This document shows, in pieces, positions 53,380 through 64,000 of a stretch of 64,000 bases of DNA. The DNA comes from Xiphias gladius. Taxonomy: Eukaryota; Chordata; Actinopteri; Istiophoriformes; Xiphiidae. The notes below the pieces were generated by a model. It did not search any database. It was given only the letters and a program-made list of their open reading frames with translations, and was not told the DNA's origin. The stretch is taken from positions 17,803,001 to 17,867,000 of the forward strand of contig NC_053415.1 of the NCBI RefSeq assembly GCF_016859285.1. Direction: 5' to 3'. The position numbers were made by a program, and so were the translations under genes. How positions within the stretch are numbered: position 1 is the stretch's first letter; every line of letters begins with the position of its first letter.

Positions 53380-56300
53380 GTATCCACATTTATATTGTGG
53401 ATATTTTAACTATATCACTAAGCTCTATTCTATCTTAAATAAGTGTGTAGTGCTTTATGTAGTTTATGATGGATGTTTTTTTTTTCCCCCGTCATTTTCT
53501 GATAATGGAAAAAATTTTGCTCTTGTTTCCTTACGAACCCCAGAATTTCATCGGGGAATCTAGAATAAAACAGTGAGACAGAGATATGGTCATGGGATGG
53601 TCATGCTTCTCTCATTTGCTACTAAACTTTGTGAGTTAGCCTGCATGCGGGTGTATACTCTGACGAATTTTGTCTTATGTGCTACTTAATGCTTAAGTAG
53701 CCAAATCGCATTCACAAAGACTTCCAGTTAAACCAGCCATACTGTGCTGAATTCCAGTTAGCGGCGTATTCCAGCTTAATGAGCTCTGACGGTCACCACT
53801 TTTATTTAGTTAAATTACATTTACAGCAAACACAAAGCAACAAACACATGGGGAGGACAGATGTTTGTTGGTTTAATTACAGGAGTGAAACAATGTGGCC
53901 AGAGGGGAAAACAAACATTACAAATATTTATTATAAACAAATCCCAAGGAAAGTCTGCCTCTCAATACCATCGGGCTTCTCCGCCCTGTCTGTGTCTCTC
54001 ACCGACAAACATATAGTTTCATTTTTAAGAAAAGGATTTTTTGATGTGTTTTTAGTAGTCTTTAGACAACACAGGAGAGAAATAAGAAATACCAGGCTTT
54101 AACTACACTACACAATATTTGTTAGTAGGATCCATTTATTGTCGGTTTTCTGTCTTCAGAAGGGATTTGTTGACAAGAAGAGAAATGTAAAATATCAACA
54201 GACTTATCCTGACAGACTGACAGAGCAGTTGTTTGTGACAGGGCTGCAATTTACAGAGTGTTGCCAAATAAAGCCAGATACATCCCGCTGTATAAAGCAC
54301 ACACCTGCACCTTTTTGTAATGTCAGAAGGCAATAAAATAAAATGAGTCATCTTACGCTGCTTTTCCCATAGAAACTGTTTCTATTTGACGGTTTTCCTT
54401 CTGGAAGAACAATCCAGGATTTAACTACATGCAGTTCAGGACTGAGATGAAAGTAAACTGAAGGAGTGAAGCTGTTCTGAAACAAAGTGTGGCCTTTGGT
54501 TTCTGACTTCGAAGTCAAATTTTGTCTGTTCCTCTGTCCAACCGCTGAATGCTCAGTAATGACTGTATTTTGTTTATCCCATGTTCATTTCTCATCCACA
54601 TCGACTTTGGTTTTCCGCCCACTGGGGCCCAGCTGCTCCCAGCACACCTGTGGTCTTTAATTGGCAGATTGATTCTGCCGTCTGTAAGCTCTGCCGCCTG
54701 CGGAAAACACCAGACTGACTGCTGGTGAAATGCCACAGAGTTACAAAACACCAACAACACCACGATGTGGCTTTGTAGCCAGATGTCCCTGGCAGAGCAC
54801 AGACTCAGTGACAAATGATCCATAATTTGTTTGAGCAACATGAACTGTGAACGGTGGAAACCTTCCCCGCACTGTGTTGAGACAGCAACGAGTCACCGTG
54901 CTCTCCTCGGAGCTATGTCACTAGCACAGGGCTGAGAAGTGAGTGCAATTCCTCGGCTGAGAAGACAAAGTTTTACTGTCTATTAACTGGTGTTTGCTCA
55001 GGGCAGAGAGAGCGGCAGCGGGAATGTGTGCTGTGTGTACTCAGGGAGGGCTGCGTCAGGACACCACGCCTACTGCAGCACACAGTTCAAACTCCGAGAT
55101 ACTGTGGTGCTGTCACAGCACAACTATAATATGGCAGAAGCTCTGATAAATATTCGTTTCGCTTTACTGATGTTGTTGACCAAGTATTAGTCATGCGTGC
55201 CCTGTACGTCAGGAAGAGCACGTGGCACAGTCTATTTGCTGCTAGGATCTACTGTGCAATTATAATCTTCATTTTTGACCCCCTGCTTTAAAATGACCTA
55301 CATTTGATTTTATTAAAAATCTACATATTCTGTTGTTCTCATTTCAGTCTGTGAAGCGGTGCATATACTTATAATGTTTGAAGCCCAGACCACTGACTTT
55401 TTGTCTGAGGAGAGCTGACAGTCACTGCATGTGTGTATATTTGAAATAGTATGAAATAGGAAGAAGGTAACAAAAATTTTTCTTTCTTCTTTTTTTCTGT
55501 AGACTCTTATTCTTGTTCCAAGGGAAGTCACGGCCACACTCAAAAGTCGTAGTGAGAAGCTGGCCGTCGTAGAGAGGCAGGAGGTACGATATTGTTTAAA
55601 AATGGTGAATAATGGAGGATATTTTCAGACAGTCTCTCCTGAAAGACATTCATAGTTTTGCACTTGATCTTTAGCATGAAAAGTGAAAGAAATAGTTGAG
55701 GAAAGAATGAAAAAAGAGAGCTAGAAAGAAAAGGTGAAACCCAGCGTACTTTCTCACCTCCACACAGCTGGCCATTCACCGCGTGAAGTGAGTGTGAATT
55801 TTAAATGAATTAGGGCTCATTCTGTGTCAAATCAGACAGAATCCAGGAAAGTTATTGCAGCACCGTTTAATTTTTACACTTTCAAAAAATGCCTTATCTG
55901 GGAAGTCATGTTGGGGCATTAATATCTTGAAAAGTATTCCTAGCCTCACCATGTTCTCAGTATGACTGAACCAGCAAAAGTTTGTACTGCATACCTATTG
56001 ATGAATGATGAATGAAATAATATCAGGGGCAAAAAATATGAAAACATAGGTTATAAACAGAAATATTTTACAGGCCTTGGTTTTGGGACCCATTCATGAT
56101 CTACACGACGTTTGAACAAAATCTCAGAGAGCGCTGCAACAAGTTTATCTGATCTGACACGGAATAACCCGTAGTTGATCAAGGAATATATGTATTCAGT
56201 TGATTGAATTGTATAAATGCAAAGATATCTGTACATGTTCATTATTTCCTCTATTAAATCCCAGCCTCATGTCTTAAAGTGAAGGGAAATGTCTTCACTG

Positions 56301-56620
56301 GCTACAATGCAGCTGCAGTTAAATTTAAAATGCTATAATCACTGATGTCATGATGTGCCTTTGGCTGCAGACGAAGCTGAGATGATGTCTGTCGGTTCAT
56401 TAGTGCTAATTCATGTAAAGTGAAGGGAAGAGGCAAGAGAAGAAAGGATGAGGATGAAAGAGACGGTAATGAATAAGGACTGAGGGAGGCTGGTGTGGGC
56501 TTCTGCAGATCCCTCCTCTCCATTCAATTTTTATTTCCCAACTTCATTAAAACCAGCACCGGCAGAATTTTGTCCCTGTCCTGAGTGCATCGTATAACCC
56601 TGTATATTTTGGTTTCTGAT
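53380..56620. other. dynlt3-sytl5 interval; no gene seen
   Basis: No recognised gene. The stretch at about 54560-54840 is GC-richer and not visibly repetitive but carries no supported exon. Confidence 0.45.
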
Positions 56621-56720
56621 TTTCAATGTTGATTTTATTGAAAGCTTATTTTTGTGCAAATCAGGTTATTAACGGTAATTTGCTTGATCAGGCAATGCAG
56701 GGAGATGAAGAATCTACTCT

Positions 56721-56783
56721 TTCTCTCTCTCTCTCTCTCTCTCCCTCTCTGCATATGTGCGCGCGTGTGTGTGTGTGTGTGTG
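56721..56783. repeat. (CT)n followed by (GT)n compound microsatellite
   Basis: CT run, short unique bridge, then GC/GT run. Confidence 0.9.
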
Positions 56784-57114
56784 TTCACATAAAGCTTTCA
56801 AACCACATAATTTCTCTCAGTAATTCACAGAGGCATCAAAAGAAATCAGGGCCACTTAGCATTTCCGCAGCACAACTAGGAGTGACCTTTTCATTGCTTT
56901 ACACTGCTCCCTGCGCACCATTTATCGTAATCAGGTGGTAGAACCATGTATTGTAGGGTTGCTGGTCCGGCTCTTCCTGTCCAAATGCCATAGTGTGTTT
57001 GAGTAAGATACTGAACTCCGAGCTGCTAATGAGTGTGTATGCATAGTGGGGGAAAAACGAGAGTCTACAGCCATGCTAGCGGCTCTGTGAGGCTGTACTC
57101 AGGCACAGCAGTGC

Positions 57115-57400
57115 TGATGGCGCTAGATGAAAGGTCGGGGGGGTCACCAAAGTTCTTACAGTTTCATCCTGAGGGAGACATGAATGCATGTCCCAAATTT
57201 CATGACAATCCCTCCAGCAGTTGTTGAGACATTTCCCTCAAAACCACAAAAGTCAACCTCAGCGGATCACGAAAGTCGGTAGGCTTTGTCCTCTAGGCAC
57301 CACGAATATCTTCACCCAAGTTCATGGCAGTTCTCAACAGATACTTCAGTCTGAACCGAAGTGATGGACTGACAGACAAAAATTGCCATCCCCAGAGACA
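57115..57400. repeat. Family A dispersed repeat
   Basis: Shares 'gctgatggcgctagatgaaa', 'tcaccaaagtt', 'ttcatcctgaggg' and 'accgaagtgatggactgaca' with the copy at 61375-61700. Confidence 0.65.
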
Positions 57401-58051
57401 TGCCACTCGCTTGAATAAATCTAGGCCACTTTGCACAAAAGCCTCTGCCAAATGAATCTAATGTAGTTCTATGCATTGGCATGCAGGTGGTGTGCAGATA
57501 ATTAGTACAAGTCTTGTCGTGAATATCAGGCAAAGATAGAACTTTGCTAATGGAAGCTGAGAAATGTGGGTGTGAATGTCAGGCTTGGACCTAATTGAGA
57601 GGTTGTTAAGCTGCCATGGAGCTGTCAAATGTCTACCAATCACTCGTGCTATCCCTTGTAATCCTGCAAATCATTGCCTTATTTTAATTAATGCTTTTCA
57701 CAATAGCCACAGTCACATTAACCTGGACTATTAATGCTAATACATTTAGATTTTCTACATTTTTTTTAATGTCACATATATTTCACTGACTTTTCCTTGT
57801 GTCTGTTTGACCTTGTCTAGGCTTTCTGAAAGTGGCCACCTCTTGTCAGGTTCCCCAGGAAACAGAAGATTAGGGGAGGAAACACTGGAGGGGCACTGGG
57901 AAGTTCAGACTATGCCAACACTAAAAAGAAAACAAAATCCTTAGCAGTACAGAAACTGGAGCACTTCATATCATAATGTAGTTCTTTCTGACTCCCTTCA
58001 TGCAACTTCTTTGTTGGCTGTTCTGACTGCCTGGGTCTAACTGAGGGATCA

Positions 58052-58170
58052 ATGGAGCAGGTTGAGGAGGATCTGAACCTCTCCTTTCTGCTGGAACATG
58101 AAAGAGAAATGATCCTGAAGGTGCTGCAGAAAGACGAGAAACTGAGGAAACGAGAGGAGAAGAGGATACG
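58052..58170 (+). CDS. sytl5: sytl5 coding exon 1 (SHD1 start)
   Basis: 119 nt; MEQVEEDLNLSFLLEHEREM and on through KREEKRI, ending ACG|GTGAGG. The ATG is the first in frame; an untranslated exon upstream is likely. Confidence 0.93.
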
Positions 58171-61100
58171 GTGAGGACTTCGGTATCACCATTTCAACAA
58201 ATTCTCATCTCACTCTGACTTTTGTTATTATCTCTTGATGTTCTCCTCTTTCTTCTCTTTCAGGAAGCTGAAGAATGAGCTGCTGGAGATCAAGCGAAAG
58301 GGTTCCCGTCGGCCCCGGGAGTTGGGGGAGCGACAGTGCGCTCGCTGCCCGAAGACTTTGGGCCTGATTTTTGACCGTGGAGATCTCTGCGAGGAATGTC
58401 AGCTGCGTGTCTGCAACGACTGTCGCGTTACAGCTCCCAACGGGAGGCAATGGAAGTGTAACATTTGCACCAAAATCTCGTAAGTATGATGCCTGCAGGG
58501 ACCAGAACAGTGTTTAGTGTTTGGAAGAGGAACGGACCCCAGATAGTTTGGATTAGATGGTTAATGACACCACATCTCCATTTGTCTGAGAGGGCCTGAA
58601 GTGTTTCAGTGCTTGGATTTTCTCCAAGGCTTAAAGGAAAAATCTACCTTAACCCGGAAAAAAAAAAAAGAAACACTTCAGCACTATTTATCAGAGTTGT
58701 TTATACCAGTGGTTTTGTGGCACCCTTTCGTAGTGATTTTTTTTAATGCACTCCATGCATAAGTATGCTAATTAGTAGTTATAGACGGCTAAATGTATTT
58801 CTTTCGTTTTGTTCAAAAGTAAAGTTATCTTATATTTTTGGTTTTCGAGGACAAAAAACACACTTACACACACACTTTGTGCGTCACCGCTCTTAGCCGC
58901 TTGAAGGTTTCAATATCTTTTCCTCTTCAGCTTCTTTTGGGTATTTCAGACTGCGCTGAGGGCTGAGATCTATCAGTGTTTCTTTATTTACAATGACAAA
59001 TCTGTCTATCATTGCTATGACAGTCGCTATTTCTGAAGGTGTCTCTACTATGACAACCTGCAAACGCGAGTTGTCATCACCGGCCTTAGCTGCCACATAA
59101 AGGCATTATTAAGACAGTTTTTAATCTGGTGTTTTTAGTTATTCTTCCATTTTTAAAACATAATGTTAAATTGTAGTTAATCTAAATGTCACTTTGTTTT
59201 TGTATGATGAAACTTTGTAAAAATGTTAAGTAAAAAAAATAATTAAAATAAATCTTGCGGCTCTCTTGGCCTGTCCCCTGGTTTATGCACTTAGCTGTCA
59301 TTTTATTAGGTACACCTAGCTAAAACCAATGCAGTCAAATCCAGTAAATCCAAAGCCCCTGATATCAATGAGGGTAGGCTAAAAAACAGAAACACCTCTC
59401 TATTCAATGCAATACATTTCAACAGCACCACAAACTGCATCCTCCAAAATAATCAGAATCAATCAATCAATCAACACCTCTCTAAAAAAATTTCAATAAA
59501 AATTGAACATTATAACCTTTGTGAAGGAGGATTTATTGCAGTACGGTTGTATTAGACTGCATTAGTTTTAGCTTGGTGTTCCTAATAAACTGGAGACTAA
59601 GTATTCCAGTATATGCAAGTATGTATTCCAGACAAATAAGTAGTCTGAGATATTTCAAGCTCTGCTACAATGGAAATTATGAGGAACTAACCAAAACATT
59701 ACCAGTAAACATTTGGATGTAGAATCAATTAGCAGTGGGGTTTTTTTTCTAGACTCTTTACATTAATGTGAGTTGACCTGGTGTTTTGAGGAGTTGAATT
59801 CCCAGTAAGCGGTGGACTGTGTGTTTGCAGGGAGCTGAAGGTGGTGACAGGAGAGTGGTTCCTGGAGGAGCGGTCCAAACGCTTTGAGCAGGGAGTGCTG
59901 AGCAGTGACGTGATCAAACAGACAATCCTGAGCAGCCCGACCGGTGAGCCTGACCACTGATGTGCTCAAAACTGTGAAAGGTGTTCCTTATAAAGGGGTC
60001 GGTGAGTGCAGTATGTGAGGTGAAGTAGTGTAGGATATATGGTGAATGTATTAACGGTTTGTTGATGTTTTTGATCACAAGCCACAGACAAAAAGTCTAC
60101 AGAGAACCTATCGGCCCCTGCTCAGTCAGAGAGACCTGACACCCCAAGATCCAACAGAAGCGCAATATTCAGTGCTGTGGAGGGTGCCAGGAGGAAAGGG
60201 TAAGCTTTGAACATAGACCAACAGCTCAGTGTATGTTAATGCAAATAATACCTATTCTGAATTTAATAGGGTTCACTCAATAAATTATTACACAGAATGA
60301 AAACAAGAAATATGCATGATAGTAGAGAGTGCACAGGGTAAAATCATCTCAAAACAAATTTAATAGAAATGTGCAGTTTGTTGAGGGCACACTTCAGCAC
60401 AAAGGCATGAGAAAAAGTCAAGTTGATGCTCATTTGATTTTTGAGCCCCTGAATGGATTTTAAAATACATTTTGCAAAGCAACATGACAATAATTGGATT
60501 GTGCCGGCTAACATCACTCCACATCTAATGGTTCCTGAAGGCATCACTGCATTTCAGACACAGAAGCCATATAGAGAAAAACCAGACCAACTCTGATAAA
60601 CAATAGATGTAAGTGCTACTGTGGTAGCAAAAATTTCATTCAGCTACTTCAATTTCAAAAAAATTTTTTATCAGTTTGGTGCCTGCTGAGTAAATAGTTA
60701 ATTAATAATAATCAATAAATGATTAATAATTAAATAACCCATTATTTAGAGAAAAACAGTAATTCAAACAATTTATTCAAACAAAAATGACTAAATATAA
60801 CATAAATATCAATCATTTTTATTGAATATGTGTCTTCTTTGCAGGAATGTTTGATATTGAAAATTACATTCCTGCATCCTGCACACAATTTCATAACGTG
60901 GAAGCATTCCAAGAGCGGCAAGGTTGAATTTTTTTAAATCTGCATATAAATATACAGTCGATCTGTATTTTTAGTTTATTTTGGTTTTACTTTACCCACA
61001 CATAACAGACTTGTCCAAATATTCAAGAAAGTAAAAAAGAGAGAAAATAAAATCGATTCAATATAACATGAAACATATGCATAAGAAATACAATAGAGAT

Positions 61101-62889
61101 AAATCAAAACAAATCACAAAACACATACAAAGCAAACAAAATGTCATGCATAAAACTGAAGCATGACACAGGATAAATGACAATGCTGATATGCTGATGT
61201 TTAGCACTTATACCGTGGACTATGTTCATTAGCTTAGTGTAGCTTGTTATAATGCTAACACTTGCTAATTAGCGCACAAAATCCAGCTCAGGGTAATTGG
61301 AATGTTCATTAATTTTTCAGGTATTTGTTGATAAAATAAGCCAAAATTGGACAATTAAAAATGTTGACCTGCTGATGGTGCCATATGGAAAGTGAGGGGG
61401 ATTACCAAAGTCATTCAAATTCATCCTCTGGGCACCACAGGTATCTGCACCAAATTTGATGGCAGTCCATCTAATCGATGTCGAAACATTTTTCTAAAAA
61501 CCAATCATCAGTCTCACGGTGGAACTAAAAGAGAAGTTAGTGGTTTACCAAAGTCAGTAGGATTCGTCCTATAGGGACCATGAATATCTGTACAGACTCT
61601 TGTGGCAATCTGTCCAGTAGTTTTTGAGATGTTTCAGTCTGGACCAAAGTGGTGGACTGACCAACGCACCAACATTGCCATCCACGCAGCCATGCTGCTA
61701 GCATTGGTAAAAAATCTGGATCTGTATCATGGCTAATCACATAATCACCAAATGTCACTAAAATTGGAGGGGAAAAAAAGGACTGAAAACAACCTACTTA
61801 GTGTAAATTATTAAACAAAGTAATTTATGGACCAAGGTTGTACATCTCTAACGTGTATATTTCCTCTGCAGAGGAAACTGTAGAGTTGAGTGACCGAGAT
61901 GATCCTGATAAAGCAGAGGGAGCAGAGAGACAGTGTAATGACTCCGCAATAATGGCAATGACAGCATATCTCCAATATTACAGCAGATAACAGACTCCCT
62001 GTGTGTGTGGTTGTGTGTGTGTGTGTGCGTGTGTGTGTGTGTTTAGAAGGATGAAGATGGATAAAAAAGGCAGCCGATCCACCTTGAAGCCAGAGAACGG
62101 AGTCGACAGCGTCCCTGTCAAATCTGTTTCGGCTGGAGATGCTCAAAGCGTACGAAGCGTTCGCTCTGTGCCGAGTCCACGTTCAAACAGGTGTCCATCA
62201 ACACTGACTATAAAACGTCAACCGTTTTAACATGTAAATCTTTATTTTCAAAATGAAGTCACAGAGTGCTTTACGAAGAAATAAAAAAAAAGACATAAAA
62301 AGGAAAGCAATAAAAAAAAGTTTGCAGTCCCAGTTATTAAAAGTTCAGTCACATTAAAGCATCTGTTAAAGTCATATTTGAATAAATCCTGTTTCTGCAG
62401 CCAAAGAGCATCAGGCAGATTGTTTCCCACAAGTGTTTGACAACTGTTCAAGACTTAAATAGATGCTATTTCATGTTGAAGGATCCTTCACAGGTGCTAA
62501 ATACTTGTTGCTGATAGTGGTGAACCGGTTTCTTCCTGGTTTTCAGGGGCAGTGCGGTGGCCTTGGAGTCATCAGGGATGCCCACAGTACCCAACAACCT
62601 GCGATCCCAAACCCCGGACAGATCGTCCACTCCCAGCGACAACCGGAGGGTCAAGGTCAGCAACTGATACAAACGCACATATACACACACAGACACACAC
62701 ATAAAGCAACACAACGGGGGAAACTATCTAGATCAAAATGTATTTGTGTTTGCAAATAGCCTGACGGAGCGGAGAGCGTTGCCAGTTTACACTCCATCGA
62801 CAGTGCGCCTGAGAAGAAAGCTGCCGGCCATCACAGGACAAACTCTGGCACTCCGACCATCTCTGTTTCAAGGGCCTCCGTCTCATCAG
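58052..62889 (+). CDS. sytl5: Synaptotagmin-like protein 5 (Slp5), N-terminal part, 7 exons, runs off the window
   Basis: Rab27 effector that tethers secretory vesicles to the plasma membrane. Exons 58052-58170, 58264-58479, 59831-59943, 60082-60199, 62047-62190, 62547-62655 and 62760-62889 join in one frame for 316 codons plus one base. Seen: SHD1 helix with NLSFLLEHEREMIL and KRIRKLKNELLEIKRKG; four CxxC pairs (65/68, 82/85, 90/93, 105/108) forming the FYVE-like zinc finger; SHD2 with TGEWFLEE (118-125), the Rab27-binding WF motif; a Ser-rich linker ending HHRTNSGTPTISVS, close to HRRNTSGTPSIAVS of human SYTL5. LGLIFDRGD distinguishes Slp5 from Slp4. The linker is shorter than human. The two C2 domains are expected beyond 64000. 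Strand and neighbour dynlt3 agree with human SYTL5. Confidence 0.94.
58264..58479 (+). CDS. sytl5: sytl5 coding exon 2 (zinc finger)
   Basis: 216 nt after CTTTCAG. Encodes KLKNELLEIKRKG and all four CxxC pairs; ends ATCTC|GTAAGT, phase 2. Confidence 0.95.
58480..59830 (+). other. sytl5 intron 2
   Basis: Contains the family E MITE at 59298-59603; the remainder shows no coding signal. Confidence 0.6.
59298..59603. mobile_element. Complete MITE with about 37-bp inverted ends (family E)
   Basis: Left end 'ttattaggtacacctagcta' followed by 'aaaccaatgcag'; right end is its near-exact inverse ('ctgcattagttttagctt', 'ggtgttcctaataaa'). About 300 bp, no coding capacity. Matches the fragment at 37190-37400. 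Confidence 0.75.
59831..59943 (+). CDS. sytl5: sytl5 coding exon 3 (SHD2)
   Basis: 113 nt after TTTGCAG. Encodes ELKVVTGEWFLEERSKRFEQ and SSDVIKQTILSSPT; ends ACCG|GTGAGC, phase 1. Confidence 0.93.
60082..60199 (+). CDS. sytl5: sytl5 coding exon 4 (linker)
   Basis: 118 nt after ATCACAAG. Encodes ATDKKSTENLSAPAQSERPD through AVEGARRKG; ends AAAGG|GTAAGC. Poorly conserved linker, supported mainly by frame and splice sites. Confidence 0.82.
61375..61700. repeat. Family A dispersed repeat in sytl5 intron 4
   Basis: Carries 'ctgatggtgccatatggaaa', 'accaaagtcagtaggattcg' and 'gtctggaccaaagtggtgga'; homologous to 57115-57400. Confidence 0.65.
62000..62042. repeat. (GT)n microsatellite abutting a splice acceptor
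   Basis: GT units with single GG and GC interruptions, ending three T residues before the exon 5 acceptor AG. Confidence 0.93.
62047..62190 (+). CDS. sytl5: sytl5 coding exon 5 (linker), GT-repeat acceptor
   Basis: 144 nt. The acceptor is TTTAG|AAG directly after a GT/GC dinucleotide run (62000-62042). TAGAAG is a NAGNAG pair, so 62050 is an alternative start losing one residue. Encodes RMKMDKKGSRSTLKPENGVD through VRSVPSPRSN; ends ACAG|GTGTCC. Confidence 0.8.
62547..62655 (+). CDS. sytl5: sytl5 coding exon 6 (linker)
   Basis: 109 nt after GGTTTTCAG. Encodes GSAVALESSGMPTVPNNLRS through PSDNRRVK; ends AAG|GTCAGC, phase 0. Confidence 0.85.
62760..62889 (+). CDS. sytl5: sytl5 coding exon 7 (linker, conserved SGTP motif)
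   Basis: 130 nt after GCAAATAG. Encodes PDGAESVASLHSIDSAPEKK through HHRTNSGTPTISVS; ends TCAG|GTACAG, phase 1, next exon outside the window. Confidence 0.88.
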
Positions 62890-64000
62890 GTACAGTATCT
62901 CAGCTACAACCCGCACCTACTGTTTTGTCTTGTTTTTTTCCTCCACATTGAAGCGACTTGACCAATGCCGTTGTGTCACAGCTTCACATCTCACACAAAC
63001 ATTTTCGACATCTGAGTCACAGTTTGAAGATGTGTCAGAGGCAGCTGTATCATATCAGAAGGGATGTTAGACAGCCTAACCAGGGCTGTGCAAAAACTCT
63101 CAGCTCAGACTGCTAAGTATCTTGTAAAGGACGAAACTATTACACACCCTAGATGTAACATTTGCAAAAATTACACTATTTACTTACGCTCCCCTGTCAC
63201 TGCTGCTCGTCTTTATCTGTGGAACTCTCCCCTTTTTTAAGTATAAGCTCCTCCACTTTGTCTCTCTCAGTGTCAGACCCTTTATCTCGACGAGCAACAG
63301 CTGCTAAGAAGTGTGTCAAGATTTTAAAGAGGCTTTGATTAGTGTCGTGAACTGGAACGAGCTGCTGAGAGAGGATCTCTCCTCGTGCCCAGACATGTGT
63401 CCGACCAGATATTCAATAGTAAATATACCAAAGATCTAACCATTTTGTTTTGTAGCATTGTATTTTCCAGTTTTAAGATAGATTTTATAATTGTAGTACT
63501 TTTCTATAATTTCACTTATAGGCTTGTGCCTGGCTATTATGTTGATGTGCTCTAATGATACAGTTTATCCCTGGACAGACCCTGGACAAACCTCAGTCCT
63601 CAGATCTTCAGACTTTGATGCTCAATGTTCAAAATCTCAGACAAGACTTATTGTAAAGCTGCTTCCTTCAGTTTTAGACCCAGTTTTGCAGATTTGCCTG
63701 CTGAAATCTTATTTACACTTCTCATCCATTTTAAATTCCAAAAGCCGATTCAACTTTCCCTCTTTCTCTTTTTTGCCTGTGTATGTATTTTACACGTTAA
63801 AAGGACTATTTTAATATTTTTGGGAGAGTTAGATGAGAAGGTCTGTGTTGGGATGGAGCTGGAGCCGGAGGCGATTATTTGCTTAGCATAAATACGGGAA
63901 GTGGGGAGAACAGGTACGGTAATCTCCAAAGCTCAAAAATATGTGTTCAAGCTCTGAAGCTTAATAATTAAAATCTCATTTGTGTTCACAGAACACAGGA
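62890..64000 (+). other. Start of sytl5 intron 7
   Basis: No exon was seen before the window edge. The last about 200 bases (from about 63815, 'gagttagatgagaaggt', 'tgcttagcataaat') are a family B arm fragment. Confidence 0.55.

Larger units (their letters stand above)
60200..62046 (+). other. sytl5 intron 4
   Basis: 1.8 kb with a family A repeat at about 61375-61700 and a GT run abutting the downstream acceptor. Confidence 0.6.

Noticed and set aside
62000-62042. CRISPR-like or regular array
   Set aside because: Simple dinucleotide microsatellite; no spacers, and this is eukaryotic DNA.

Overview
This is vertebrate nuclear DNA, almost certainly from a ray-finned fish and probably a percomorph teleost. 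The exons are short with GT-AG splice sites, there are long (GT)n microsatellites, and compact introns are packed with teleost-type dispersed repeats. There is no bacterial or phage architecture, and I see no convincing novel system. The value of the window is five recognisable genes in a conserved block, plus several unusual gene-level details.

Layout: (1) 256-5066, minus strand, three coding exons of a bombesin-family GPCR, best called grpr. (2) 5067-10987, intergenic DNA with a dead Tc1-like transposon and other repeats. (3) 10988-16781, plus strand, lancl3, five coding exons, one intron with a GC donor. (4) 16782-20966, lancl3 3' region, repeats, then the CpG-rich xk promoter. (5) 20967-28183, plus strand, xk, three coding exons. 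(6) 30411-33978, minus strand, dynlt3, five coding exons, tail-to-tail with xk. (7) About 34.1-58.0 kb, no coding gene seen; microsatellites, MITE-like repeats, a Tc1 remnant, and a GC-rich segment at 36.24-36.40 kb ending in a strong splice donor that could be a sytl5 leader exon. (8) 58052-62889, plus strand, the first seven coding exons of sytl5, running off the right edge before the C2 domains.

The order and orientation lancl3(+)-xk(+)-dynlt3(-)-sytl5(+) match, from memory, human Xp21.1/p11.4 (LANCL3-XK-CYBB-DYNLT3-SYTL5), except that no CYBB exon is found between xk and dynlt3. GRPR is also X-linked in human but further away. The genes are unrelated in function (peptide receptor, LanC-like zinc protein, XK-family membrane protein, dynein light chain, Rab27 effector). 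Their linkage is ancestral synteny, not an operon or pathway.

All exon joins were derived by eye from reading frame, splice dinucleotides and remembered family sequences. Transcription starts, UTRs and poly(A) sites are inference.
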